Positions 8,273 to 16,329 of a stretch of DNA of 40,204 bases are shown one piece after another. The DNA is taken from contig PXSK01000017.1 of assembly GCA_003022865.1 (NCBI GenBank), forward strand, positions 1 through 40,204, read 5' to 3'. A program made the position numbers and the translations under genes. The notes beneath the pieces were generated by a model. It made no database searches. It was given only the letters and a program-made list of their open reading frames with translations, and was not told the origin of the DNA. Position 1 is the first letter of the stretch. Each line of letters starts with the position of its first letter. Source of the stretch: Halobacteriales archaeon SW_5_70_135 (GTDB lineage: Archaea; Halobacteriota; Halobacteria; Halobacteriales; SW-7-71-33).

Positions 8273-11200
8273 GTCCGCGCCCGGTCCTCGCCTTCGACGG
8301 CTCCATCGGAGAGCGACCCCGCGGGCGGCGGCCGCCCTGCTCGCGCTCGGAGCCGGCGCCGTCGTCCTCTGGCTCGCCGTCGACCTGTTCCCGTACGGCT
8401 CGGTGAACCACGACGAGGGCGTCTACCGCCAGCAGGCCGACCTGCTTTTGTCCGGGCGCCCAGACATGACTCCCCGGGAGCCGGGCGCCGTCCGACCGTG
8501 GTTCTTCGTGCGCGACGGCGGCCGTCTCTACCCGCGGTACGCCCCCGTCACCGCGGCGGTGTTCGCACTCGGTGACCTGGCCGGGAGCGCCCGGCTCGCG
8601 CTCGCGGCCGTCGCCGCCGGCAACGTCGGGCTCACGTACGCGCTGGCGTCGGCCGCCTACGACCGCCGGGTGGGGCTGCTCGCGGCGGGGCTGCTCGGCG
8701 CCACGCCGGCGTTCCTGTTCACCGCCGCCGTCTTCCTGCCGTACGCGCCGGCGACGCTGCTGAATCTCGCCTTCGCCGTCGCCTATGTCCGCTCCGTGCG
8801 CCGCGACGGGCGGGCGGCCGTCGCTTGGGGTGTCGTCGCCGGCGTCGCCGTCGGCCTCGCCGGCTTCGCCCGCCCGTACACGGCGGTGCTGTTCGCCGTG
8901 CCGTTCGTCCTCCACGCCGCCTGGCGGCTCGTCCGCGCCGGCCGCCGGGCGTCGCGCGCCGACCGGTCGACCGCGACGCCCGGCCCCGACCCGCCGACGA
9001 CCGTCGCCCGGCTGACGGCCGTCGCGGTGCCCGCGCTCGCGCTCGTCGGCGTCGCGCTGTGGTACAACGCTCTCGTGACGGGGTCGGCGTGGCGGTTTCC
9101 GTTCGAGGCCTTCGCCCCCCGGGACGGGCTGGGCTTCGGTCGGCGTCGCGTCCTCGATCACGCCGTCGACTACACGCCCCGGCTGGCGCTGCGCTCCACG
9201 GCGGTCCTGCTGTGGGAACTCGGCACGCGCTGGACCGTCGCGCCGCCGCTGGGCACGCTCGTCGCCGTCGCCGGCGCCGGGCAGTTCCTGCTCGGCCGCG
9301 ACGACGGCGTCCGCGACCGCCTCGCCGTCGAGCGTCCGGACGGCGCCGGCGTCCGCCTGCTGCTCGTCGGCGTCGCCGTCTCGGTCGTCGTCGGCAACGG
9401 CTACTTCTGGGGGACGTACAACGTCCTCGGCGACCTCGGCGACCCGACCAACGGCTTCGTCGCCGCCTTCGGCCCGTTCTACCACTTCGACCTGCTGCCC
9501 GTGCTGGCGACGTTCGGCGCCGCCGGTACGCTCGCCGGCTGGCGGTGGCTCCGGGCTCGCGTCCCCGCGACGCCGGTCCCGCGTCGGGCGGCACTCGGGG
9601 CTGTCCTCGCGGGCGCGGTCGTCGCCGGCGGCGCGGCACAGGCGGTCGCGCTGGCGGGTCCGTACGCCGACCACGCCGCCTACACCGACCGCTACGAGCA
9701 GACCTACGAGCCCCTCGACCGGGAGTTCGACGACGCCGTCGTGTTCGTCCCCTCGACGTACGGCCCCTGGCTCAACCACCCCTTCCAGTCGCTGCGCAAC
9801 CGGGCGGGGGCGGACGGCCGACTGACCGGCGACGCCGTGTACGCCCGCGACCGCGGCCCGGCGGGCGATTTCGCCGTCCTCGACGCCCACGACCGCCGGC
9901 CGTACCGGTTCACCTACCGCGGCGAGTGGACGCCCGACCCCGCGGACCGCGTCGAGCCGCGGCTGGTGCCGCTGTCGACCCGTGCCGGTGCTGCGGTCAC
10001 GGTAACGACGACCGTCGCCGTGCCCGAGCGGGCCGACGCCGTCACCGCGCGGCTGACCGTCGACGGCGAGAGCGCCGCTCGGACAGTGAGCCTTGCCGAG
10101 GCGGCTCCCGACGAGGTGACTCTCGTTTGGCGGCTCTCCGCCGAGGACGACCGGGCACGGATCGTCGCCGTCCGGGCCGGCGACCGGCGTGTCGAGATAC
10201 CGGGAGCGCTCGCACTCGACGGCCCCCGTGAGGTCGCGGCGACGCTCACGTTCTCGACGACGGGCGGCTCGACGCTCGCCTACCGGGAGGAACTGGACGC
10301 CCGCCCGCTCGGGGACGACGTGCAGGTGCTCTGGCCGCCCGAACGGTCGGTCTGTCCGCTCGTCACCGACTGCGGGCTGACGGGGACGTACCTCCCCGAC
10401 AGGCCCGACCCGCGGCTGCCCGGCACGGCGATGCCCACCCACGTCGACCCGGTCGCGGAACGCCGCCAGGGCGTCGAGACCGCCGCACGTCGTCCCGGTC
10501 CGTCGTCACGGCTCGGGCGTCCTGCCGACGAGCCCCTTCAGTCGGGTGGCAGTCCGTCACAGGAGCCAGCGCAGGCGTTCCTCGGCACAGACTTTCGCGA
10601 CGGAGTAGCCGATGGCCGCGCCGCCGGCGAGCGGGTCGAGCGTGGTCTCGCCGGCGCGCTCGCGGTACTCGATCGGCGTCTCGACGACGCGGTAGCCACG
10701 CATCGCCGGGCGCAACAGCAGTTCCGCCGAGAGGCCGGTGTTCTCCGTCCAGTCGATCGACTCGATCACCTCCCGGTGATAGGCGCGCATCCCGGTCGTC
10801 ACGTCGTGGACGCGGGTGCCGAGCAGCGCCGAGGCGCCCAGCGCGAACAGACCGTTGCCCAGGCGGTTGAGCCGCGGCATCGCCTCGGCGCCGTGATACA
10901 GTCGGTCACAGGAGACGACGTCGGCACCGTCGTTCACCAGTTCGAGCAGTCGGGGCAGCGCCTCCATCGGGTAGGTGTCGTCGCAGTCGCTGGTGACGAC
11001 GACGGGTCGCTCGGCCTCGCACAGCCCGCGGGCGACGGCGACGCCGTACCCCTGTGGCGCCTGCTCGACGACGGTGGCGCCGTGCTCGCGAGCGATCTCC
11101 GGGGTGCGGTCGCTCGACCCGTCGACGCAGACGACTCGCGCTCGGCCGTCGGTAACGCGGTCGACGTCCTCCAGAACGGTCCCGATCGCCGCCGCCTCGT

Positions 11201-11516
11201 CGTACGTACCCATGACGACGGTGACGTCGTCGAAGTCGAAGTCGGACGGTTCGACCCCGTCGGTCGACGACCGCGACCCGTCGGCGGCGTCGGTTCCCGT
11301 CCCCTCGTCGCCGGTCTCTGTCATGCCGGAGGCGAGGCGGGTCGACTACTTGTCGGCCGCGATCGACACCGACCGGCGGTCGGCGGTGTCCGCGAGACTC
11401 GCGGCGGCGGTCGCTCGCGGCACCGAGTCGTGCCAGCGTGGTGTCAGGGCAGCGAGTGGAGGAAGGTCTGCACCTCCACGGTCCGGCCGTCGGGGTCGTC
11501 GGCGAAGAACTGGTAG
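8262..11516 (+). CDS. GT-C membrane glycosyltransferase (PMT/ArnT-like), ORF with apparently lost stop codon
   Basis: Polytopic membrane protein with a GT-C signature: one N-terminal hydrophobic span, then VNHDEGVYRQQADLLLSG with the acidic pair D51-E52 in the first external loop, as in PMT/ArnT enzymes using polyprenyl-phosphate sugars, then about ten hydrophobic segments to roughly residue 480 and a soluble beta-rich C-terminal domain. ATG 8262 overlaps the iron ATPase stop (8272), suggesting membership of the same iron-controlled operon. Codon bias and protein-like composition end around base 10490 (about residue 743), but no in-frame stop occurs until 11516. The last 320 or so residues would be antisense to the convergent GT2 gene and look like non-coding translation. 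I read the true product as ending near 10490, with the stop lost by mutation or sequence error. Confidence 0.72.
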   Translation: MPAESAPGPRLRRLHRRATPRAAAALLALGAGAVVLWLAVDLFPYGSVNHDEGVYRQQADLLLSGRPDMTPREPGAVRPWFFVRDGGRLYPRYAPVTAAVFALGDLAGSARLALAAVAAGNVGLTYALASAAYDRRVGLLAAGLLGATPAFLFTAAVFLPYAPATLLNLAFAVAYVRSVRRDGRAAVAWGVVAGVAVGLAGFARPYTAVLFAVPFVLHAAWRLVRAGRRASRADRSTATPGPDPPTTVARLTAVAVPALALVGVALWYNALVTGSAWRFPFEAFAPRDGLGFGRRRVLDHAVDYTPRLALRSTAVLLWELGTRWTVAPPLGTLVAVAGAGQFLLGRDDGVRDRLAVERPDGAGVRLLLVGVAVSVVVGNGYFWGTYNVLGDLGDPTNGFVAAFGPFYHFDLLPVLATFGAAGTLAGWRWLRARVPATPVPRRAALGAVLAGAVVAGGAAQAVALAGPYADHAAYTDRYEQTYEPLDREFDDAVVFVPSTYGPWLNHPFQSLRNRAGADGRLTGDAVYARDRGPAGDFAVLDAHDRRPYRFTYRGEWTPDPADRVEPRLVPLSTRAGAAVTVTTTVAVPERADAVTARLTVDGESAARTVSLAEAAPDEVTLVWRLSAEDDRARIVAVRAGDRRVEIPGALALDGPREVAATLTFSTTGGSTLAYREELDARPLGDDVQVLWPPERSVCPLVTDCGLTGTYLPDRPDPRLPGTAMPTHVDPVAERRQGVETAARRPGPSSRLGRPADEPLQSGGSPSQEPAQAFLGTDFRDGVADGRAAGERVERGLAGALAVLDRRLDDAVATHRRAQQQFRREAGVLRPVDRLDHLPVIGAHPGRHVVDAGAEQRRGAQREQTVAQAVEPRHRLGAVIQSVTGDDVGTVVHQFEQSGQRLHRVGVVAVAGDDDGSLGLAQPAGDGDAVPLWRLLDDGGAVLASDLRGAVARPVDADDSRSAVGNAVDVLQNGPDRRRLVVRTHDDGDVVEVEVGRFDPVGRRPRPVGGVGSRPLVAGLCHAGGEAGRLLVGRDRHRPAVGGVRETRGGGRSRHRVVPAWCQGSEWRKVCTSTVRPSGSSAKNW
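10557..11324 (-). CDS. Family 2 glycosyltransferase, dolichyl-phosphate sugar synthase-like (DPM1 type)
   Basis: 255-residue GT-A enzyme that should transfer a sugar from a nucleotide donor to dolichyl phosphate on the cytoplasmic face. After about 30 acidic, disordered residues the fold begins VTVVMGTYDEAAAI, followed by VVCVDGSSDRTPEIA, the donor-binding VVTSDCDDTYP (DxD-type triad), and the acceptor-side HDVTTGMRAYHREV and GYRVVETPIEYRERAGET, all typical of DPM1/AglJ-like proteins. There is no C-terminal membrane segment. It is convergent with the GT-C gene, whose open frame runs through it on the other strand. Together they could make and use a lipid-linked sugar; the specific sugar is unknown. 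Confidence 0.88.
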   Translation of the reverse strand: MTETGDEGTGTDAADGSRSSTDGVEPSDFDFDDVTVVMGTYDEAAAIGTVLEDVDRVTDGRARVVCVDGSSDRTPEIAREHGATVVEQAPQGYGVAVARGLCEAERPVVVTSDCDDTYPMEALPRLLELVNDGADVVSCDRLYHGAEAMPRLNRLGNGLFALGASALLGTRVHDVTTGMRAYHREVIESIDWTENTGLSAELLLRPAMRGYRVVETPIEYRERAGETTLDPLAGGAAIGYSVAKVCAEERLRWLL

Positions 11517-11815
11517 ATGTCGTACGTCTCGTTCTCCTCGGGCGGCCCGCGAGCGACGTCCGCCAGTCGGTCGTACAGCCGGTCGACTGCCGCCCGGTCG
11601 TCGTAGTAGAAGGTGACGACGCCGCAGTCGTCGGTGCGGTCGCGGTCACAGAAGCCGAACCTGAACTCGTCGTGTTCGAGAACCGTACAGCCGGGCTGTT
11701 CCAGCCACACCGCGGCGCCGAGTCGCTCCCGGTAGAAGGCGACGACCTCGTCGTGACGCTCCGTGTGGAAGAAGACGATTCCTGACACGCCGGAGTCGAC
11801 AGCCGCCGCCGACAT
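11444..11815 (-). CDS. VOC (glyoxalase/bleomycin-resistance fold) family protein
   Basis: 123-residue single-domain vicinal-oxygen-chelate protein: a beta-alpha-beta unit beginning GIVFFHTERHDEVVAFYRER, then CTVLEHDEFRFGFCDR, and a second unit ending YDIYQFFADDPDGRTVEVQ, where H near the start and the late E are probable metal ligands. The frame is open further upstream, but M at 11815 starts a normal VOC N-terminus. Members are metal-dependent lyases, dioxygenases or binding proteins; nothing in the context fixes the substrate. Divergent from the UPF0058 gene. Confidence 0.82.
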   Translation of the reverse strand: MSAAAVDSGVSGIVFFHTERHDEVVAFYRERLGAAVWLEQPGCTVLEHDEFRFGFCDRDRTDDCGVVTFYYDDRAAVDRLYDRLADVARGPPEENETYDIYQFFADDPDGRTVEVQTFLHSLP

Positions 11816-11938
11816 AACCCCGGCGGTCCGGACCTGTGTCCCGGGCCGGAGACCGGCCGCCGTCGAGCGGATCCCCTTCGTGAGCGTGTGACGCCGCCCG
11901 ACACAACAGTTAACCCTGCAGCCGCCGTGAGACGAGGT

Positions 11939-12217
11939 ATGCACAAGGACGAACTTCTCGAACTGCACGAGCAGATGGTCGTCATCAAGGACTACTTCCG
12001 GTCGCGCGACGAGGTGGACGAGGAGATCTTCGAGCCGTACGAGGGACTCGACGTCACGCCGGACGACGTGCACAGGTCCAAAAGCGAGCACAAACACGCC
12101 GTCTTCGTGCTGGGCAACGCCCTGGCGGGTGCGATGAGCGACGGCGAGTTCTCCAGCGCGGGTCGGCTGGGCAAGCGCATGGAGGAACTCGCGGACGACG
12201 CCGAGTCGAAGATCTGA
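11939..12217 (+). CDS. UPF0058 family protein
   Basis: Small acidic alpha-helical protein of 92 residues beginning MHKDELLELHEQMVVIKDYF, matching the archaeal UPF0058 family, whose function is not known. His and Glu residues are clustered (KSEHKHAVFVLGN in the middle), which could support metal binding, but this is only a suggestion. ATG 11939 matches family N-termini; the open frame extends upstream without coding character. It is followed after 73 bases by the large three-part protein in the same orientation, which has its own T-rich promoter-like sequence. Confidence 0.85.
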   Translation: MHKDELLELHEQMVVIKDYFRSRDEVDEEIFEPYEGLDVTPDDVHRSKSEHKHAVFVLGNALAGAMSDGEFSSAGRLGKRMEELADDAESKI

Positions 12218-12290
12218 ACCGGCCCGCCGGCGTCGGACGACCGGCCCGGCGAGTCACACTTTTTTGTCCGCCGGTCACCTGTGTCGGCGC

Positions 12291-14528
12291 ATGGACGGAC
12301 GCGTCCGGGACCGCGTCGCCGACTGGAGCGAGCGACCGGTCGAGGGGTTCGACGGGCTGCGCGACCTCGTCGACGAGGAGTTCTCCGGCGTCGTCGAGGC
12401 GGCGACGGGGACGGCCCGATTCGCGATGCTCAACGGGCGCGTCCTCGGCGTCCACGGTGGCCGCATCGAGGAGTTCGAGGACGCCGACGCCGTCGCCCGG
12501 TCGGCCCCCGAGCCGGGGGTGGCGCTACTGGTCGCCATGTTCGCCGCCGACGCCGAGCCCGAGGACCGCTACTACACGGAGGACACGCCGGTCTTGAAGG
12601 CCCACGAGACGCTCTCTGCGGGCGGCTTCGTCGGCTACCTGGAGCTCTCCGAGAACGTCCTCAGCGGCGACTACTACGTCGCCTACTACGGCGGCCGCTC
12701 GATGCCGGTGGCCTTCGTCGGCAACAGTGACCGCCTGATAACCGGCGAGGAGGCGCTCGAACGGGCCGACGACGAGGTCGGCGTCTACCACGTCTCCGCC
12801 GTCGACGTCGAGACCGTCGAGCTGCCCGGCACGACGACGGAGCCGGCGCCCGCCGCCGGAACACCCTCCGGCACCGCGGACGACCCGGCGTCGGCGGGTG
12901 CGAACGCCGACCGGGCGTCCGCCGTCGATCCCTCGCCGGCGTCCGACGGCGACGCCGGCGAGTCGCGGACCGCGCCGGACGCGGGAGCGGGGACCGAGAC
13001 CGAAACTACGGACGGAACGGCGACCCCGGGTGCCGACGGGGCGGCCGACGAGGGGGCCGGCGGGCGCGGCGACCTCGACAGGACGTACGGCTCCTCGACG
13101 GGACTCGACACCCGCTCCGGCGGTCGCTCCTTCGAACTCGACGGACCGGACGACGACGCCGACGAGAACGAGGACGGGGACGGTCCCGCCGGCCGCGAGA
13201 CGACCACCGCGGAGGCGGAAGCCGGCGCCGACGCCGACTCGGCCGCCGGCGACGCCGGGACAGGGAGGTCGAACGGCCGCCCGGACACGACCGACCGAGC
13301 GACCGGCGGAGACGGGGACGGGGGCGAGGGTTCCGCCCCCGCGAAGACGACGCCGGACGAGCCGGCGACCGAGCGGCGTCGCGAGGAGCGCCCGCCCGCC
13401 CCCCAGAGCGACCGCGACGAGCCGGCGACGGCCGGGTCCGGGAGCGGGACAGACGCGACGGGCCGGGTGACCGGCGACGCGTCCCCCGAGACGGAGCGAA
13501 GCGACGGGGCGGTGGCGGTCTCCGACGACCTCCCGGAGCTGGTCGAGGACCACGAGCGTCGGATCGAGCGGCTACGGGAGCGCGCGACGAACCTGGAGGC
13601 CGCCGACGAGCGAGCGACGGAAGAGCGTCGGGACGTCCGCGCGGAACTGGAGGAGGTGGCCGCGGACCTGAGCGACCTCCGCCGGACCGTCGTCCGGCTG
13701 GACCGGACCGTCGAGCGCCTGGCCGAGGACGACACCGACGGGTCGGCGAACGCGGAGACCGCCGGGGAGTCACCCGACGCGAGCGAGCCCGCGACGGGCG
13801 AGCGCGACCTGACGGCGGAGACGGCACTGGCGGAGACGACGCTGCTGTTGCGCTACGGCTCTCGCGGCGACCCGACCCTCGAAACGGCACACGACGACGC
13901 CGGCGTCGACAGCGCGGCCGTCGACGGCAATCTCAGAGTGGACGTCCACGCTCCGTTCGACGCCGAGACGACGACGGTCGACGGGCGACCGTACCGGGCG
14001 TTCGTCGAGGACCGCATCGAGTACCGTTTCTTCGAGTGGCTCGCCCGCGACCTCCTCTTCGAGGTCCGCGAGACCGGGGCGACCGACGCGCTGCGGGACC
14101 TCTACGACGCGCTGCCGTCGATGGACCGGGCGGAGCTGCGCTCGACGGTCGCCGTCGGAGGCGAGGACGACGAGACGACAGAGAACGTCGAGTTCGACGT
14201 GGTCGCGCGGGACGCCCACGAGCGCCCGCTGGTGGTGGCGCGGTTCGACACCGCCCGCGACACGGCGACCGAGGAGATAGTCGTCGGACTGCGCGACGGC
14301 GCGAACGTCGTCGGCGAGGCGACCGACCTCGCGGCGGCCTTCTCGGTGACGGAGAGCTACTTCTCGGGGGGTGCCCGCGACGCGGCCGAGGAGGCGACGG
14401 CCGACAGTATCCTGAGTCGAACGACGAAAGAGAGCTACGTTAAACTGTCACGGAAACGGGGCTACCACCTGTGCCTGGTCGCCGTCGGCTCCGACGGCGA
14501 GTTCCACCTCCGCGTCCCCGAGCTTTAG
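12291..14528 (+). CDS. Large haloarchaeal protein: N-terminal sensor-like domain, disordered linker, coiled coil, C-terminal alpha/beta domain
   Basis: 745 residues, uncharacterised (I believe it belongs to a haloarchaeal DUF, possibly DUF7527; name uncertain). Residues 1-185 form a globular domain with MLNGRVLGVHGGRIEEFEDA and LSENVLSGDYYVAYYGG, reminiscent of small DUF4388/roadblock-like signalling folds. Residues 190-405 are a low-complexity Ala/Gly/Asp/Glu/Thr linker. Residues 410-485 are a charged heptad-rich coiled coil (EDHERRIERLRERATNLEA). Residues 505-745 are an alpha/beta domain with VEFDVVARDAHERPLVVARF, whose strand-Asp...x-A-R pattern vaguely recalls a degenerate PD-(D/E)XK fold. 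The start is ATG 12291, with a T-rich element about 30 bases upstream. Its 3' end overlaps the convergent wHTH gene by 4 bases. Function not assigned. Confidence 0.75.
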   Translation: MDGRVRDRVADWSERPVEGFDGLRDLVDEEFSGVVEAATGTARFAMLNGRVLGVHGGRIEEFEDADAVARSAPEPGVALLVAMFAADAEPEDRYYTEDTPVLKAHETLSAGGFVGYLELSENVLSGDYYVAYYGGRSMPVAFVGNSDRLITGEEALERADDEVGVYHVSAVDVETVELPGTTTEPAPAAGTPSGTADDPASAGANADRASAVDPSPASDGDAGESRTAPDAGAGTETETTDGTATPGADGAADEGAGGRGDLDRTYGSSTGLDTRSGGRSFELDGPDDDADENEDGDGPAGRETTTAEAEAGADADSAAGDAGTGRSNGRPDTTDRATGGDGDGGEGSAPAKTTPDEPATERRREERPPAPQSDRDEPATAGSGSGTDATGRVTGDASPETERSDGAVAVSDDLPELVEDHERRIERLRERATNLEAADERATEERRDVRAELEEVAADLSDLRRTVVRLDRTVERLAEDDTDGSANAETAGESPDASEPATGERDLTAETALAETTLLLRYGSRGDPTLETAHDDAGVDSAAVDGNLRVDVHAPFDAETTTVDGRPYRAFVEDRIEYRFFEWLARDLLFEVRETGATDALRDLYDALPSMDRAELRSTVAVGGEDDETTENVEFDVVARDAHERPLVVARFDTARDTATEEIVVGLRDGANVVGEATDLAAAFSVTESYFSGGARDAAEEATADSILSRTTKESYVKLSRKRGYHLCLVAVGSDGEFHLRVPEL

Positions 14529-14833
14529 TCCTGGGAGACGGCGCCGGCGTCGACGAACTTCATCTCCTCCATGGTGCCGATGATGTCGTCCATCTTCTCG
14601 TCCAGGTCGTCGACGAACTCCCCGGTGTCCTCGGTCGAGATGGCACCCTGACTCGACGGCTCGATGAGGGTCTCCTCCTCCAGGACACGCAGCGAGTACC
14701 GCACCTTGTGGTGTGGGTAGCCGGTCTCGTTGGACATCTTCACGATGCCGATGGGCTCGTTCTCGATGACCATCCGCAGCACCTGGAGGTGTCGTTCCAG
14801 CATGTCCACCTCTTTCTCTAGCCGGTCGATCAT
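14525..14833 (-). CDS. Small winged-helix-like conserved haloarchaeal protein (putative regulator)
   Basis: 102 residues. It opens with an amphipathic helix (MIDRLEKEVDMLERHLQVLR), followed by a helix-turn-helix-like stretch IGIVKMSNETGYPHHKVRYS, then LRVLEEETLIEPSSQGAI, which looks like recognition helix plus wing, and a C-terminal acidic coiled segment. This is typical of small archaeal wHTH proteins; DNA targets are unknown. A TATA-like TTTAAG (14863-14868 on the minus strand) lies about 30 bases before the ATG, so the message is probably leaderless. Convergent with, and overlapping by 4 bases, the large three-part protein gene. Confidence 0.82.
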   Translation of the reverse strand: MIDRLEKEVDMLERHLQVLRMVIENEPIGIVKMSNETGYPHHKVRYSLRVLEEETLIEPSSQGAISTEDTGEFVDDLDEKMDDIIGTMEEMKFVDAGAVSQD

Positions 14834-15003
14834 GCCACTTGCTAACTCTTCTTGGCTTGCGCTTAAACCTTTTGTCCCCGAAGTGAAGGGGACCGGACGG
14901 CAAGAAGAGCGGGTTCGACTCTCGGCGTGACGGATAAAAAATGACGCGATGCGTTCCGGTGGGGGACCGTAATCGGTTTGTCCGGGCCGGCGGAAGGCGA
15001 CGT
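14834..15003. other. Divergent intergenic region: hairpin and purA promoter
   Basis: No gene. It contains the minus-strand TATA element of the wHTH gene (14863-14868), a 6-bp-stem inverted repeat GTCCCC-N8-GGGGAC (14873-14892), a tRNA T-arm-like stretch GGGTTCGACTC (14911-14921) with no tRNA around it, and a strong TATA-like ATAAAAA (14934-14940). The last predicts a purA transcript starting near 14962 with a leader of about 40 bases, which argues against translation from ATG 14941. Confidence 0.45.
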
Positions 15004-16326
15004 GTGATAGTCACCGTCGTCGGCACCCAGTTCGGGGACGAGGGGAAAGGCCGGGTGGTCGACAGCTACGGCGACCGCGCGGACGTCGTCGTCCGCTACC
15101 AGGGCGGCGACAACGCCGGACACACCGTCGTCGCCGGCGGCGAGGAGTACAAGCTGTCGCTGGTGCCCAGCGGCGCCGTGCGGGGCACCGTCGGCCTGCT
15201 CGGTCCCGGCTGTGTCGTCAACCCCGAGACGCTCGTCTCGGAGGTCGACGGCCTTCGCGAGCGCGGGCTCGACCCCGACGTGCGGGTCGCCCGCCGCGCA
15301 CACGTCATCGCGCCGTACCACCGCGTGCTCGACGGTGCCGAGGAGGCCGCAAAGAGCGACGAGGGCGTCGAGGCCGGCACCACCGGCCGGGGGATCGGCC
15401 CCACATACGAGGACAAGGCCGGCCGCCGCGGGCTGCGGATCGGCGACCTGCTCGACCCTGACCTACTGCGTCAGCGTCTGGAGTACGTCGTCCCCACGAA
15501 GCGTCGACTCGCCCGGAACGTCTTCGACGTCGACGTCGATGACCACCCGGAGGCGTTCGACCTCGACGCGCTGTACGACCGCCTCTCGGCACACGGCGAG
15601 CGCCTCGACGAGGAGGCGATGACCGTCAACGCCGAGCGGTACCTCGCCGAGCGCCGCGAGGCGGGCGACCGCATCCTGCTCGAAGGCGCCCAGGGCACCG
15701 GCCTCGACGTCGACCACGGCACCTACCCCTACGTCACCTCTTCGACCCCGACGGCGGGCTACGCCGCCGCCGGCTCCTCGCTCGGCGTCACCCACGTCGG
15801 CACCGGCGAGGTCGTCGGCGCGGTGAAGGCGTACACCTCCCGGGTCGGGACGGGGCCGTTCCCCACGGAGTTGGACGGCGACCTCGCCGAGCGGGTCCGC
15901 GAGGCCGGCGGCGAGTACGGCACCGTCACCGGTCGCCCGCGACGCATCGGCTGGCTCGACCTGCCGGTACTGCGGCACGCCGACCGCGTGAACGGGCTGA
16001 CCGGCGTCGCCGTCAACCACGTCGACACGCTGACCGGTATCGACCCCGTCCGGGCGTGTCACGCCTATGAGCGCGACGGTCGCCGCCTGGAGACCCCGCC
16101 CGCCCTCACCGAACACTGGAGCGACTGCGAGCCGGTGTACCGGGCGTTCGACGGCTGGTCTGAGGTCGACTGGGCCACGGTCGCCTCGCAGGGGTACGAC
16201 GCCCTCCCCGACGCCGCCCGGACGTATCTGGAGTACGTCGTCGGCGAACTCGACGCCGACCTCTACGCCGTCGGCGTCGGCCCCGACCGCGAGCACGCCG
16301 TCGAGCGCGCCCATCCGTTCGCGTAG
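15004..16326 (+). CDS. purA: Adenylosuccinate synthetase
   Basis: GTP-dependent ligase that joins IMP and aspartate to adenylosuccinate, the committed step from IMP to AMP. 440 residues, the normal family length. The P-loop-like motif GTQFGDEGKG is at residues 7-16 with catalytic Asp12, followed by QGGDNAGHTVV with the catalytic His, GTTGRGIGPTYEDKAGRRG (IMP binding), and ILLEGAQGTGLDVDHGTYPYVTSS. I chose GTG 15004: this gives the family-typical start VIVTVVGTQFG, whereas ATG 14941 lies on the TATA-like element and adds a basic non-family extension. The gene ends 3 bases before the stop of the convergent thiDN gene. Confidence 0.96.
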   Translation: MIVTVVGTQFGDEGKGRVVDSYGDRADVVVRYQGGDNAGHTVVAGGEEYKLSLVPSGAVRGTVGLLGPGCVVNPETLVSEVDGLRERGLDPDVRVARRAHVIAPYHRVLDGAEEAAKSDEGVEAGTTGRGIGPTYEDKAGRRGLRIGDLLDPDLLRQRLEYVVPTKRRLARNVFDVDVDDHPEAFDLDALYDRLSAHGERLDEEAMTVNAERYLAERREAGDRILLEGAQGTGLDVDHGTYPYVTSSTPTAGYAAAGSSLGVTHVGTGEVVGAVKAYTSRVGTGPFPTELDGDLAERVREAGGEYGTVTGRPRRIGWLDLPVLRHADRVNGLTGVAVNHVDTLTGIDPVRACHAYERDGRRLETPPALTEHWSDCEPVYRAFDGWSEVDWATVASQGYDALPDAARTYLEYVVGELDADLYAVGVGPDREHAVERAHPFA

Positions 16327-16329
16327 CGT

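Noticed and set aside
7872-10442. 856-codon minus-strand open frame opposite the ATPase and GT-C genes
   Set aside because: Composition is typical of antisense of high-GC coding DNA and it crosses two real genes; no family motif.
12860-13500. Possible repeat array inside the large three-part protein gene
   Set aside because: The stretch is low-complexity Ala/Gly/Asp/Thr coding sequence without a fixed repeat unit.
14905-14940. Possible tRNA gene (T-arm-like GGGTTCGACTC followed by an A-rich end)
   Set aside because: No matching acceptor strand, anticodon arm or D-arm upstream.
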